42,931 nucleotides of DNA from Flammeovirgaceae bacterium. Lineage in GTDB: Bacteria; Bacteroidota; Bacteroidia; Cytophagales; Cyclobacteriaceae. The stretch spans positions 8,074-51,004 of the forward strand of contig JAHEKQ010000015.1 of assembly GCA_024638265.1 (NCBI GenBank), read 5' to 3'. Position 1 is the stretch's first letter. Each line of letters opens with the position of its first letter. The notes under the pieces are model-generated. The model ran no database searches. It was not told the DNA's origin and worked only from the letters and a program-made list of their open reading frames with translations. Made by a program: the position numbers and the translations under genes. Positions 1 through 8,983 of the stretch are shown one piece after another.

Positions 1-145
1 TTGCAATTGCTACATTTGTATTTCCAATGACACTAAGAGTCACGCATATTGCCGCAACACCAAGGCTCAGGAGGCCCCTCCTGGGGTAAATACTTTCTAT
101 TGATTGCCTACGTGGCGATCGCGTTTCGACACTTATATTTCTCAC
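1..145 (-). CDS. Possible N-terminus of an unidentified membrane or exported protein (partial, runs off left edge)
   Basis: An open frame on the minus strand starts at a GTG (143-145) just after an in-frame stop and stays open to the window edge, about 48 codons. The translation has a charged start (RSPRRQSIESIYPRRG) followed by a hydrophobic stretch (LLSLGVAAICVTLSVIG), which looks like an N-terminal membrane anchor or signal sequence. It would be divergent from the arginine operon, with only about 27 bp between the two starts. I do not recognise the family, and the frame is short enough to be open by chance, so this is a weak call. The left neighbour sequence would settle it. Confidence 0.3.
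   Translation of the reverse strand, partial: MRNISVETRSPRRQSIESIYPRRGLLSLGVAAICVTLSVIGNTNVAIA
68..83. repeat. Short perfect inverted repeat, 7-bp arms
   Basis: CAGGAGG, a two-base spacer, then CCTCCTG. It lies about 90 bp upstream of the arginine operon start and could be an operator or a small hairpin, but it also falls inside the possible divergent reading frame, where it may be chance. No second copy was noticed in the window. Confidence 0.25.
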
Positions 146-172
146 ATTATCTAAATCAACATTTTGTCAATT

Positions 173-808
173 ATGAAAATTGAATTGGCAATAGCTTCAG
201 AAAAACACCTGCCCCTGGCGGAACAGATCTGCGAAATGATTGCAGATGCAGCGCGCAAGAGAGGAACCGGTATTGCCAAGCGTGACCCGGAATATATCCG
301 AAAAAAGATCCGTGAAGGGAAAGCCGTGATCGCCACCGACAACGGAAAAGCCATTGGTTTCTGCTATATAGAAACCTGGCAGGAGAAACGTTATGTAGCA
401 AACTCAGGACTCATTGTCGACACAGATTATCGCGGACAGGGCCTGGCAAAGAAGATTAAAAAGAAGGCCTTTCAACTATCGCGAAAGAAGTACCCGGGGG
501 TAAAGCTCTTTGGAATTACCACCAGCCTGGCGGTAATGAGAATAAATTCTGAACTGGGATATAAACCCGTTACTTTCTCTGAATTAACTTCAGATGAGTC
601 ATTCTGGAAGGGTTGCCAGAGCTGTCCCAATTATGATATCCTCACCAGGAATAAGCGGAACAATTGCTTGTGTACCGGCATGTTATATGACCCTAAGCAA
701 CGAGAAATTAAGAATGGTGAACGAAGACGTAGGGTTGAACTTTACTACCGTTGGGTAAAACTCAAACGGGTCAATTTTTTAAAGCTGCTAAAAAGAAAAT
801 CATCATGA
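173..808 (+). CDS. GNAT-family acyltransferase, probable N-acylglutamate synthase of the arginine operon
   Basis: First gene of the arginine operon, 211 residues from the ATG at 173; an in-frame TTG at 164 would add only three residues. The acyl-CoA-binding motif of the GNAT fold is visible as DYRGQGLAKK (about residues 85-94). A cysteine cluster follows, C148-x2-C151-x13-C165-x-C167, which could bind a metal or be redox-active. The C-terminus is strongly basic. The operon has no classical argA or argJ, so this protein is the natural candidate to acylate glutamate with acetyl- or succinyl-CoA. From memory, homologues at this position in Bacteroidota have been linked to that step by mutant fitness data; I cannot verify that here. 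The stop overlaps the argG start in an ATGA. Confidence 0.8.
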   Translation: MKIELAIASEKHLPLAEQICEMIADAARKRGTGIAKRDPEYIRKKIREGKAVIATDNGKAIGFCYIETWQEKRYVANSGLIVDTDYRGQGLAKKIKKKAFQLSRKKYPGVKLFGITTSLAVMRINSELGYKPVTFSELTSDESFWKGCQSCPNYDILTRNKRNNCLCTGMLYDPKQREIKNGERRRRVELYYRWVKLKRVNFLKLLKRKSS

Positions 809-1992
809 AGAAAGTTGTACTGGCATTCAGCGGGGGTCTCGATACATCCTATTGTGCAGTTTACCTGTCGAAAGTAAAGAAGATGGAAGTGTACTCCGCC
901 CTGGTAAATACCGGTGGATTCGATACTGAGGAACTCAAACAGGTACATAGTAAGGCCGAAACCCTGGGTTTAAAAGAGCATGTAAACCTTGAAGTCACTG
1001 AGGAATTTTATACCCGTTGCGTCAAATACCTCGTGTTCGGAAATGCCCTGAGAAATCATACCTACCCTCTTTCGGTAAGTGCCGAACGGGTATTCCAGGC
1101 AATGGCCATTGCTGATTATGCCAATAAAATAGGGGCCGATGCAATCGCCCATGGAAGTACCGGCGCAGGAAATGACCAGGTGAGGTTTGATCTCGTTTTT
1201 GAGATTCTCTGCCCGGAAAAAGAAATAATCACACCCATCCGCGATCAGCAGTTATCGAGAGAAGAAGAGGTACGGTTCCTAGAAGAACACGGTGTCAGCC
1301 AGGCCTGGAACAAAGCAAAGTATTCCATCAACAAGGGATTATGGGGCACAAGTGTAGGTGGCGCTGAAACGCTCACATCAAATAAAGGCTTGCCTGAAGA
1401 AGCCTGGCCGACGCAGGTGACTAAGTCCGGGGAAGAGTCCGTGGAACTCGAATTTGACAAGGGGGAACTGACGGGAATTAATGGTGAGAAATTTTCTCCT
1501 GTAGAAGCAATTATGAGGTTGGCTGAATTGGCAGCACCCTTCGGTATTGGCAGAGATATTCATGTAGGCGATACCATAATTGGCATTAAGGGAAGAGTAG
1601 GATTTGAAGCTGCAGCACCCTTGATTATTATTAAATCGCACCAACTCCTGGAAAAACACGTGCTGAGTAAGTGGCAACAATACTGGAAAGATCAAATGGG
1701 TACCTGGTATGGAATGCAAGTTCATGAAGGACAATTCCTTGAACCGGTACTAAGGGACATTGAGAGTTTTCTGTCAAACAGTCAGCAACGTGTAACGGGA
1801 AAAGTCATCGTAAAACTATTTCCTTACAGGTTTGAACTTCTCGGTATTGAATCACAATTTGACCTGATGTCTTCAGAATTTGGCAGCTATGGTGAAATGA
1901 ATATCGGCTGGACGGGAGAAGATGTGAAAGCATTTACTAAAGTGCTTTCTAACGCGGGCAAAATTCAACATAAAATCCAGGGAGATGATTAA
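805..1992 (+). CDS. argG: Argininosuccinate synthase
   Basis: Joins citrulline and aspartate with ATP to give argininosuccinate, the penultimate step to arginine, in the cytoplasm. The ATP-pyrophosphatase loop AFSGGLDTS is at residues 7-15, and the conserved HGSTGAGNDQVRF block follows near residues 115-127. The start chosen is the ATG at 805, which gives the usual N-terminus MKKVVLAFSGG and 395 residues, normal for the family. An open frame extends 18 codons upstream, but that part lies inside the GNAT gene. It overlaps the GNAT stop by 4 bp and argC by 8 bp, so translational coupling is likely. Confidence 0.96.
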   Translation: MKKVVLAFSGGLDTSYCAVYLSKVKKMEVYSALVNTGGFDTEELKQVHSKAETLGLKEHVNLEVTEEFYTRCVKYLVFGNALRNHTYPLSVSAERVFQAMAIADYANKIGADAIAHGSTGAGNDQVRFDLVFEILCPEKEIITPIRDQQLSREEEVRFLEEHGVSQAWNKAKYSINKGLWGTSVGGAETLTSNKGLPEEAWPTQVTKSGEESVELEFDKGELTGINGEKFSPVEAIMRLAELAAPFGIGRDIHVGDTIIGIKGRVGFEAAAPLIIIKSHQLLEKHVLSKWQQYWKDQMGTWYGMQVHEGQFLEPVLRDIESFLSNSQQRVTGKVIVKLFPYRFELLGIESQFDLMSSEFGSYGEMNIGWTGEDVKAFTKVLSNAGKIQHKIQGDD

Positions 1993-2950
1993 GGTAGGAA
2001 TTATAGGAAGTGCAGGTTACACAGGTGGCGAATTGATCAGGTTACTTCTCAATCACCCCGAGGCTAAAATCGTTTTTGCTCAAAGCTCCAGTCAGGCAGG
2101 TAAGCCCGTTTCACAACATCATGGTGACCTGGTGGGTGAAACGGATATGCTCTTTACTGCCGGACATAAGTCCGATGCAGATGTAGTCTTCTTCTGTGGC
2201 GGTCATGGGAAGACCCGGGAATTTTTGATGAGAAATGAACTGTCCAAAGATACCAGGATCATTGATTTGAGCTCCGATTACCGCATTAACCCATCAGAAA
2301 ACGGGTTTGTCTATGGACTGCCCGAATTAGACAGTGAGAAGATCAAAGCGAGTAGGAAGGTGGCAAACCCAGGATGCTTTGCCACTGCTATTCAACTGGC
2401 CTTGTTACCTCTTGCTGAAGCGGGACTTGTACAGGGTGAGGTTCACGTAAATGCTGTTACAGGAAGCACAGGTGCCGGTGCCGGTTTATCAGGCACCTCA
2501 CATTTCAGCTGGAGGAACAATAATGTGTCGGTATACAAAGCTTTTAATCATCAGCATTTAGATGAAATTCTACAGAGCCTGAGACATGCTCAAAAGAACT
2601 TCTCAAGTCGGGTGAATTTCATTCCGGTCAGAGGGAATTTTTCGAGGGGAATCCTCGCCAGCGTTTACCTGGACTTCAAAGGGACCACAAAGGAAGCTGA
2701 ATCCATTTTCAACTCCTATTATTCATCAGCTCCTTTCACCCATGTCGCAAGCCAGAATCCTCACCTAAAACAAGTTGTAAACACCAATAAGTGCCTGGTT
2801 TTTCCGGAGGTGTACAATGGCAAATTGCTGATCATCAGCATCATTGATAACTTGCTTAAGGGGGCCTCAGGCCAGGCTATACAGAACATGAACCTTATGT
2901 TTGGTGTTCATGAAAAATCAGGATTGGAACTAAAAGGAACATCATTTTAA
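1985..2950 (+). CDS. argC: N-acyl-gamma-glutamyl-phosphate reductase
   Basis: Reduces N-acylglutamyl phosphate to the semialdehyde with NADPH. The N-terminal Rossmann motif GIIGSAGYTGGE is at residues 5-16. The catalytic cysteine is C131 in NPGCFATA, and the family blocks LSSDYR and GSTGAGAG are present. At 321 residues it is slightly shorter than enterobacterial ArgC, a length I associate with Bacteroidota. It sits between argG and proC, overlapping argG by 8 bp and proC by one base (TAATG). Whether the acyl group is acetyl or succinyl cannot be read from this protein. Confidence 0.95.
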   Translation: MIKVGIIGSAGYTGGELIRLLLNHPEAKIVFAQSSSQAGKPVSQHHGDLVGETDMLFTAGHKSDADVVFFCGGHGKTREFLMRNELSKDTRIIDLSSDYRINPSENGFVYGLPELDSEKIKASRKVANPGCFATAIQLALLPLAEAGLVQGEVHVNAVTGSTGAGAGLSGTSHFSWRNNNVSVYKAFNHQHLDEILQSLRHAQKNFSSRVNFIPVRGNFSRGILASVYLDFKGTTKEAESIFNSYYSSAPFTHVASQNPHLKQVVNTNKCLVFPEVYNGKLLIISIIDNLLKGASGQAIQNMNLMFGVHEKSGLELKGTSF

Positions 2951-3738
2951 TGAAAAAACTTACTATCATCGGCGGCGGTAACCTGGGGGCCTCATTGGCA
3001 CGCGGACTTACCGGTAAATCAGGGAATCTCTACGAAATTGTAGTGACAGGAAAATCAGAGAAACGTCTGAATCCTCTCCAGGAGGATGGGATCGCAGTAT
3101 CAATCGATAACCAGGATGCGGTCCAGGGTGCCGACTATATTATACTCTGTGTTCTCCCCCACCAGGTAACCAAGGTTTTGGAAGAGATAAAACCCGTTGT
3201 GGAGGACTCACAGGTAATTGTAAGTACGGCAACAGGGGTAAAAACCGGCGACATGAAAAGTGTGCTGCCCGGATGTAAAATAGTAAGGGCAATGCCCAAT
3301 ACTGCTGCAGCTATTTCACAATCCATGACCTGCCTTTGTTCAGATGATCTTAATGATGGAGAATGGACTGACGTACAAGCTTTATTTACCTCGATCGGTC
3401 AAACCATCATCATCGAAGAAAAGCTCATGCAGGCCGCGACAGTTCTCGGCGCCTCCGGTATTGCTTTTTTCCTTAGATATATCCGCGCTGCAACGCAGGG
3501 TGGAATACAAATGGGGTTTCACCCCCACGAAGCCCAACTGATCGCTGTACAAACTGCCATCGGGGCAGCCACCCTGGTACAGCAAAGCAGCAACCATCCG
3601 GAGATTGAGATCGACAAAGTGACTACCCCTAGGGGATGCACGATCGAAGGACTCAATGAGATGGAACACCAGGGACTAAGTAGCGCAGTGATAAAAGGAA
3701 TAATGACCAGTTACGATAAAATCAATAACATCTCGTGA
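2950..3738 (+). CDS. proC: Pyrroline-5-carboxylate reductase
   Basis: Reduces 1-pyrroline-5-carboxylate to proline with NAD(P)H. The dinucleotide-binding glycine motif GGGNLGASLARGL is at residues 8-20. The C-terminal part has the family pattern TTPRGCTIEGLNEME, which is close to the usual P-G-G-T-T signature but reads PRGCT here. Length 262 residues is normal. It lies inside the arginine operon between argC and argD and overlaps both by 1-4 bp. Its presence suggests that proline and arginine synthesis are co-regulated from glutamate semialdehyde-type intermediates; this is inference from position. Confidence 0.92.
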   Translation: MKKLTIIGGGNLGASLARGLTGKSGNLYEIVVTGKSEKRLNPLQEDGIAVSIDNQDAVQGADYIILCVLPHQVTKVLEEIKPVVEDSQVIVSTATGVKTGDMKSVLPGCKIVRAMPNTAAAISQSMTCLCSDDLNDGEWTDVQALFTSIGQTIIIEEKLMQAATVLGASGIAFFLRYIRAATQGGIQMGFHPHEAQLIAVQTAIGAATLVQQSSNHPEIEIDKVTTPRGCTIEGLNEMEHQGLSSAVIKGIMTSYDKINNIS

Positions 3739-4859
3739 AACCCTTTGATGTATATAGTGTCTATCCGGTCAACATTGAAAATGGTAAAGGCTGTTATGTC
3801 TTTGATTCAACCGGTAAAAAATACCTGGATTTCTATGGGGGACATGCTGTTATCTCCATTGGCCACAGCCATCCCCACTATGTCAGCAAGGTCTCAGGTC
3901 AGTTGCAAAAGCTTGGTTTTTATTCAAACTCGGTAGAAATACCTATTCAGAAAGAGGTGGCCGGACTTTTAGGGGAGTTATCAGGTTACAATGACTACGA
4001 TTTCTTTTTCTGCAATTCAGGAGCAGAGGCCATTGAAAATGCACTAAAACTCGCCTCCTTCCATACGGACCGGGAAAAAGTCCTTTATTTCAGCAATTCC
4101 TTTCACGGGAGGACTTCTCTCGCCGTATCTATCACCGATAATAGAGCTATTTCTGCACCCGTGAATTATACCGATCACGTGGAAAAAGTGTCCTGGGAGG
4201 GCCTTGATGAAGCGAGAGCAAAGCTTAAAGACCGGAAATTCTGCGCTGTGATCGTAGAAGGCATCCAGGGGGTTGGCGGGATTAATGTAGCAGAACCTCA
4301 ATTCCTGGAAGGGCTTTCTGAAATGTGCAGTGAAACAGGGACCTGCCTGATCCTTGATGAAATACAAAGTGGTTTCGGCAGGTCAGGGAAATTCTTTGCC
4401 CATCAGTACAGTTCGGTAAAACCGGACATCATAACAGTAGCCAAGGGTATGGGGAATGGTTTTCCAACCGGAGGAGTACTCATTCACCCAGACATCAAAG
4501 CCAAAAAAGGTATGCTGGGGACCACTTTCGGAGGCAATCATTTAGCTTCTGCAGCAGTTTTATCGGTTCTTGAAGTCCTCCGTGATGAAAATCTTTTGGA
4601 AAATTCGATGAAAATGGGACAGCTTCTGAAGTCGGAATTATCACGTTATGATCAACTGGAGGTAAGGGGCCTGGGCTTGATGATTGGAATAGACTTTCAA
4701 CAAGATACCAGGGAATTGAGGAAAAAACTTGTGCTGGAACAGGGTGTATTTACCGGAAGTGCCAAATCTCCGAATACACTGAGATTATTACCTCCGCTAA
4801 CTATTGGTGAAGAGGAAGTCCAAAAATTCTTAGATTCCCTTTCAAAAGTACTTGAATGA
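3735..4859 (+). CDS. argD: N-acylornithine aminotransferase (class III PLP aminotransferase)
   Basis: Transfers an amino group from glutamate to the N-acylglutamate semialdehyde to make N-acylornithine. The PLP lysine is K237 in TVAKGMGNGFPTGG, the ring-nitrogen aspartate is D208 in LDEIQSGFGRSG, and the phosphate-binding block NSGAEA is at 94-99. It starts at GTG (3735), overlapping the proC stop as GTGA; the N-terminus MKPFDVYSVYPV leaves no room for a later start. Length 374 residues is typical. The downstream carbamoyltransferase gene overlaps the stop by 4 bp. Confidence 0.94.
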   Translation: MKPFDVYSVYPVNIENGKGCYVFDSTGKKYLDFYGGHAVISIGHSHPHYVSKVSGQLQKLGFYSNSVEIPIQKEVAGLLGELSGYNDYDFFFCNSGAEAIENALKLASFHTDREKVLYFSNSFHGRTSLAVSITDNRAISAPVNYTDHVEKVSWEGLDEARAKLKDRKFCAVIVEGIQGVGGINVAEPQFLEGLSEMCSETGTCLILDEIQSGFGRSGKFFAHQYSSVKPDIITVAKGMGNGFPTGGVLIHPDIKAKKGMLGTTFGGNHLASAAVLSVLEVLRDENLLENSMKMGQLLKSELSRYDQLEVRGLGLMIGIDFQQDTRELRKKLVLEQGVFTGSAKSPNTLRLLPPLTIGEEEVQKFLDSLSKVLE

Positions 4860-5794
4860 AACATTTCATCTCTATATCCGATGTGGGTGACCCCGAACCG
4901 CTGGCCGAAGAGGCTTTAATGATGAAATCCAATCCGGAGAAATGGAGAAATTTTGCTGCCGGAAAATCGATATGCCTTATATTTTTTAATCCGAGCCTAC
5001 GTACCCGTCTAAGCAGCATCAGGGCGGCAGAAATATTGGGAATGACAGTCACCGTGTTTAATGTGGGAAAAGACGGCTGGCAACTGGAGTTGGAAGATGG
5101 CACAGTGATGGACAAAGGAAAAGCTGAACATATCAAAGAGGCTGCCGGCGTAATCAGTGCATATTTCGATCTTATTGGTGTACGATCATTTGCCGACTTG
5201 AAGAACCGTGATAAAGACTATCGGGACGCCATGATCTCCGGGTTTGTCAATTACTCCAGCGTTCCGATTGTAAGCCTCGAATCTACCACTTTGCACCCAC
5301 TACAATCACTCGCTGACCTAGCGACCATAAGGGAATTTGCGGTTAAAAAAAGACCCAAAGTAGTTCTTAGCTGGACCCCTCATCCACGTGCCCTACCCCA
5401 GGCAGTAGCCAATTCCTTCAGTCAATGGATGATGAATTCTGACGTTGAATTTGTCGTGACACATCCGAAAGGACTTGAGTTGGACCCAGGCCTGACCGGA
5501 AAACCTACCGTGGAGTATAATCGCAAATCCGCCTTTGAAGGGGCTGACTTTGTCTACGCAAAAAATTGGTCAACTTTCGAACCGTATGGTGAGATTGCCA
5601 GTCACCCCGACTGGATCATCGATGAAAAAATAATGGCTCATACGAATGATGCCGGATTCATGCATTGCCTACCGGTTCGAAGGAATGTGGTAGTAAGTGA
5701 TTCAGTACTCGATAGTCCAAGTTCTCTCATCATTCCACAGGCTACCAACAGGATCTGGTCAGCTGCGACGGTTTTTAAAAACCTCCTTTCGTGA
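4856..5794 (+). CDS. N-acylornithine carbamoyltransferase (acetyl- or succinyl-ornithine transcarbamylase)
   Basis: Carbamoylates N-acylornithine to N-acylcitrulline, replacing ordinary ornithine transcarbamylase. The carbamoyl-phosphate motif SLRTR is at residues 47-51, with HPLQSLADL and the C-terminal HCLPVRRN block. Recalled from the literature, the Bacteroides fragilis succinylornithine enzyme has Pro at position 90 and the Xanthomonas acetylornithine enzyme has Glu at the matching site. This protein lines up almost without gaps to the Bacteroides sequence as I remember it, and carries Ala90 (MDKGKAEH, residues 85-92). Acyl preference is therefore not settled. Length 312 residues. Start is ATG overlapping the argD stop (ATGA); its own stop overlaps argB. 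Confidence 0.93.
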   Translation: MKHFISISDVGDPEPLAEEALMMKSNPEKWRNFAAGKSICLIFFNPSLRTRLSSIRAAEILGMTVTVFNVGKDGWQLELEDGTVMDKGKAEHIKEAAGVISAYFDLIGVRSFADLKNRDKDYRDAMISGFVNYSSVPIVSLESTTLHPLQSLADLATIREFAVKKRPKVVLSWTPHPRALPQAVANSFSQWMMNSDVEFVVTHPKGLELDPGLTGKPTVEYNRKSAFEGADFVYAKNWSTFEPYGEIASHPDWIIDEKIMAHTNDAGFMHCLPVRRNVVVSDSVLDSPSSLIIPQATNRIWSAATVFKNLLS

Positions 5795-6573
5795 CTCCTG
5801 ATCTTACTATAGTGAAAATTGGTGGAAAGGTGACGGAGGATGGTCGACTTCTGGCATCTTTTTTAACAGAATTCTCAAGACTGGAGGGAAATAAAATCCT
5901 TGTTCATGGGGGTGGCAAAACCGCAGGACGGGTTATGGAAAAGATGGGTATAGAACCTAAAATGATCAATGGCAGGCGAATTACTGACTTGGAATCTCTC
6001 GATGTGGTTACCATGGTCTACGCCGGCTTAATCAACAAAAAAATTGTCGCAGGATTGCAAAATAATCAATGCAATGCGATGGGCCTTACCGGCGCCGACC
6101 TTGACTCAATTACGGCCGAAAAGAGGAAAGTAAAGGACATTGATTATGGCTACGCAGGTGATATCACAAAAGTCAATTCGGGCGTAATATCAAACTTTCT
6201 CCACCAGGGGATTGTACCGGTATTTTGTTCAATTACCCATGGTGCCGGAGGGCAGCTTCTCAATACCAATGCCGATACCATTGCTTCCACCCTGGCAAAG
6301 AGCATGACCTCTGAAGGTTATAGGGTAAAACTACTGTTGTGTTTTGAATTGGAAGGAGTGCTGAAACATCAGGATAACGAGGAGATATACTCTACTATCT
6401 CCACGGAAGAATATAAAAAAGGTGTGGAAAATGGTCAGCTGGCAGAGGGAATAATTCCCAAGCTTCAAAATGCTTTTGAAGCAATAAAGAATGGAGTGTC
6501 GGAAGTAAGGATTCTCAATGTCCAAAAGATTAATGATCCAGTAGCAGGCACCTTGATAAAATCGGGAATATGA
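5791..6573 (+). CDS. argB: N-acylglutamate kinase
   Basis: Phosphorylates N-acylglutamate, the second step of the pathway. The amino-acid kinase fold is marked by KIGGK (residues 9-13) and the glycine-rich HGGGK loop at 39-43, followed by INGRRITD and a C-terminal nucleotide-binding part with EGIIPKLQNA. Length 260 residues matches the short ArgB type. I did not see the N-terminal helix extension that accompanies arginine feedback in the longer, hexameric kinases, so feedback control may lie elsewhere; that is inference. Start is GTG, overlapping the upstream stop as GTGA. Confidence 0.93.
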   Translation: MTPDLTIVKIGGKVTEDGRLLASFLTEFSRLEGNKILVHGGGKTAGRVMEKMGIEPKMINGRRITDLESLDVVTMVYAGLINKKIVAGLQNNQCNAMGLTGADLDSITAEKRKVKDIDYGYAGDITKVNSGVISNFLHQGIVPVFCSITHGAGGQLLNTNADTIASTLAKSMTSEGYRVKLLLCFELEGVLKHQDNEEIYSTISTEEYKKGVENGQLAEGIIPKLQNAFEAIKNGVSEVRILNVQKINDPVAGTLIKSGI

Positions 6574-7607
6574 TAGCTGTGGATCTTCTAAAACAAATGA
6601 TCAGCATCCCTTCCTTCAGCAAAGAGGAATCGGGGACAGCTGATTTGCTAACGGATTACCTGGAGAAGCAAGGATGCAGGGTAAAAAGAAAGGGAAATAA
6701 TATCTGGACAAGCAGTGCAGAAGATCCGGGGAAGCCCAATATCCTCATAAACTCCCATCACGATACAGTGAGGCCAGTTTCCGGATGGAAAACTGATCCC
6801 TTCGAGCCCCTCGAACAGGGTGACAAACTGATAGGATTGGGTAGCAATGATGCCGGTGCTTCGGTAGTAGCGTTAATTCATGCCTTCCTTGAACTAAAAT
6901 CCACACCACCTCCCTTCAATATTACCTTACTACTTTCAGCGGAGGAGGAAATATCAGGAAAAGGAGGTGTTGAATCTGTGCTGGATCAATTACCACAGAT
7001 CCAATTTGGAATCGTTGGTGAGCCAACATCCATGAAAGTGGCCGTAGCGGAAAAGGGATTAATTGTAGTAGATGGGGTCGCATCCGGCAAAAGCGGTCAC
7101 GCTGCACGAAATGAGGGTGACAATGCGATATACAAGGCCCTGAAAGATATTGAGCTCCTTAAACACCTGAAATTTGCCAAGGTTTCGAACCTTCTCGGCC
7201 CGGTAAAGGTTAGCGTAACGCAGATTGAGGCCGGCACTCAACATAATGTAGTTCCGGGACATTGCCATTTTGTGATCGATGTCAGAACTACGGATAGCTA
7301 CACCAATGAGGAGGTCATGGATATTTTGCAAAATACCACCAAAAGCCAGCTGACCCCGAGGTCTTTACGTTTGAATTCCAGTGGTTTACCTTCGGATCAT
7401 ACTGCCTGGCCAACCATAAAAGAACTCGGACTGAAAACTTATGGAAGTCCGACCCTCTCCGACCAGGCATTGATGTCCTTCCCCACCGTTAAAATGGGGC
7501 CGGGCGAATCTTCGCGCTCCCATACTGCCGGGGAATTCATCAAGAAGAGCGAAATTGAAGAGGGGATTAAAGGGTACAAGCGTTTTTTAAATCATTTAAG
7601 GTTTTAG
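6570..7607 (+). CDS. argE: M20-family N-acylcitrulline / N-acylornithine deacylase (ArgE type)
   Basis: Removes the acyl group, most likely from N-acylcitrulline, because the operon carbamoylates before deacylating. Metallopeptidase family M20 is shown by H63-x-D65 in SHHDTV, metal-bridging D94 in GSNDAGAS, catalytic E125 with ligand E126 in SAEEEISG, E151 in GEPTS, and the C-terminal histidine in SRSHTAGEF. Length 345 residues. Start is ATG overlapping the argB stop. The argE symbol is by role; sequence alone does not separate acetyl from succinyl substrates or ornithine from citrulline. Confidence 0.9.
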   Translation: MIAVDLLKQMISIPSFSKEESGTADLLTDYLEKQGCRVKRKGNNIWTSSAEDPGKPNILINSHHDTVRPVSGWKTDPFEPLEQGDKLIGLGSNDAGASVVALIHAFLELKSTPPPFNITLLLSAEEEISGKGGVESVLDQLPQIQFGIVGEPTSMKVAVAEKGLIVVDGVASGKSGHAARNEGDNAIYKALKDIELLKHLKFAKVSNLLGPVKVSVTQIEAGTQHNVVPGHCHFVIDVRTTDSYTNEEVMDILQNTTKSQLTPRSLRLNSSGLPSDHTAWPTIKELGLKTYGSPTLSDQALMSFPTVKMGPGESSRSHTAGEFIKKSEIEEGIKGYKRFLNHLRF

Positions 7608-7612
7608 CAATC

Positions 7613-8944
7613 ATGAAACTCTGGGACAAAGGCTATAGTATCGATGAATGGGTTGAATCGTTTACCGTAGGAAAAGACAGCGAATTGGATCTAGTCCTGG
7701 CCAGGTGGGATGTACTGGGTTCATTGGCGCATGGAAAAATGCTGCATTCCATTGGTTTGCTGAATGAAAAAGAATGGAGGAGGCTTGAAAAAGGACTTCA
7801 GGAGATTTTAGAAGAGATATCAGAAGACAAGTTCAGTATAGATCGCGGGGTAGAAGATGTTCATTCACAAGTGGAGCTACTGCTTACCCACCGTCTCGGG
7901 GAAATTGGAAAGAAAATTCACAGCGGGCGTTCACGAAATGACCAGGTGCTGGTCGATCTACGACTTTTTTTCAGATCTGAAATTCAGGAGCTATTCGAAT
8001 TGAGTATTGCATTGTTCAATTCATTTATGGCCCAGGCAGAAAAGCATAAAGATATCCTGATGCCGGGATACACCCATATGCAGGTAGCTATGCCATCTTC
8101 ATTCGGCTTATGGTTTTCCGCTTACGGGGAAAGTCTTATTGAAGATCTGATGGTTTTGCAGACAGCCTGGAAAATCTGTAATCAAAACCCCCTGGGCTCT
8201 GCTGCCGGCTACGGGAGTTCGTTTCCCCTGGACCGGGAGATGACAACCCACCTACTGGGATTTGACGACCTCAGTTACAATTCAATTGCTGCTCAAATGG
8301 GGCGGGGAAAGACAGAGAGAACTTTGGCATTTGCCATGAGTTCACTTGCCGCTACCGTGGGAAAATTTGCCATGGATGTTTGTCTTTATTCAGGACAGGA
8401 TTTTAGATTCGTTTCCTTACCGAAAGAGCTGACCACGGGATCGAGTATAATGCCCCACAAGGCCAATCCCGACGTTTTTGAGATTCTTCGGGGCCGGTGT
8501 AACCTAATCCAGGCACTTCCCAACAGCCTGTCCCTGTTACTCGCCAACCTCCCCGCCGGCTATCACAGGGAATTACAGCTATTGAAAGAGGAAATATTTC
8601 CCCGGATCTCAGATCTGAAAAATTGCCTGGGGATGTGCAAATACGCCCTCGATAAGATCACCATCAATACCTCGCTCATTTCAGAAGAGAAATATAACGA
8701 TCTGTTCACCGTCGAAGAGGTCAATCGCCTGGTAGTAGAGGGAATGCCATTCAGGGATGCCTATCAAACGGTAGCTAAAAAAATTAAGGATGGAAGCTAC
8801 AGTCCCAACAAAGAAATTTCCCACTCACACCTGGGAAGCATCGGCAACCTCGCCCTCGACGGAATCCGATCTAAGCTGGATCGTGTAAAAGATGAATTTA
8901 ATTTTGATGAGGTGAATGAGGCGTTGGAGAAGCTGGCTCGGTGA
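7613..8944 (+). CDS. argH: Argininosuccinate lyase
   Basis: Splits argininosuccinate into arginine and fumarate, the last step. Fumarase/aspartase superfamily signature TTGSSIMPHKANPDVFE ends at residue 290, with the catalytic serine in the mobile SS loop (277-278); the HSGRSRNDQ block is at 103-111 and the active-site His155 in YTHMQ. Length 443 residues, slightly short but within the range for Bacteroidota. It follows the deacylase gene by 5 bp and closes the operon. Downstream is a tandem heptamer array and then the convergent PurF-like gene. Confidence 0.95.
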   Translation: MKLWDKGYSIDEWVESFTVGKDSELDLVLARWDVLGSLAHGKMLHSIGLLNEKEWRRLEKGLQEILEEISEDKFSIDRGVEDVHSQVELLLTHRLGEIGKKIHSGRSRNDQVLVDLRLFFRSEIQELFELSIALFNSFMAQAEKHKDILMPGYTHMQVAMPSSFGLWFSAYGESLIEDLMVLQTAWKICNQNPLGSAAGYGSSFPLDREMTTHLLGFDDLSYNSIAAQMGRGKTERTLAFAMSSLAATVGKFAMDVCLYSGQDFRFVSLPKELTTGSSIMPHKANPDVFEILRGRCNLIQALPNSLSLLLANLPAGYHRELQLLKEEIFPRISDLKNCLGMCKYALDKITINTSLISEEKYNDLFTVEEVNRLVVEGMPFRDAYQTVAKKIKDGSYSPNKEISHSHLGSIGNLALDGIRSKLDRVKDEFNFDEVNEALEKLAR

Positions 8945-8983
8945 ACTAACAGCTAGCAGGGGGAATTAGAAAGAGAATAGCCC

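Noticed and set aside
751-804. 18-codon upstream extension of argG
   Set aside because: The extension falls inside the GNAT gene, and the ATG at 805 gives the standard ArgG N-terminus with an ATGA overlap.
3745-3936. Many other open frames of 60-150 codons antiparallel or out of frame inside clear genes
   Set aside because: They lie wholly inside genes with strong family motifs and show no independent signals, so I treat them as shadows.
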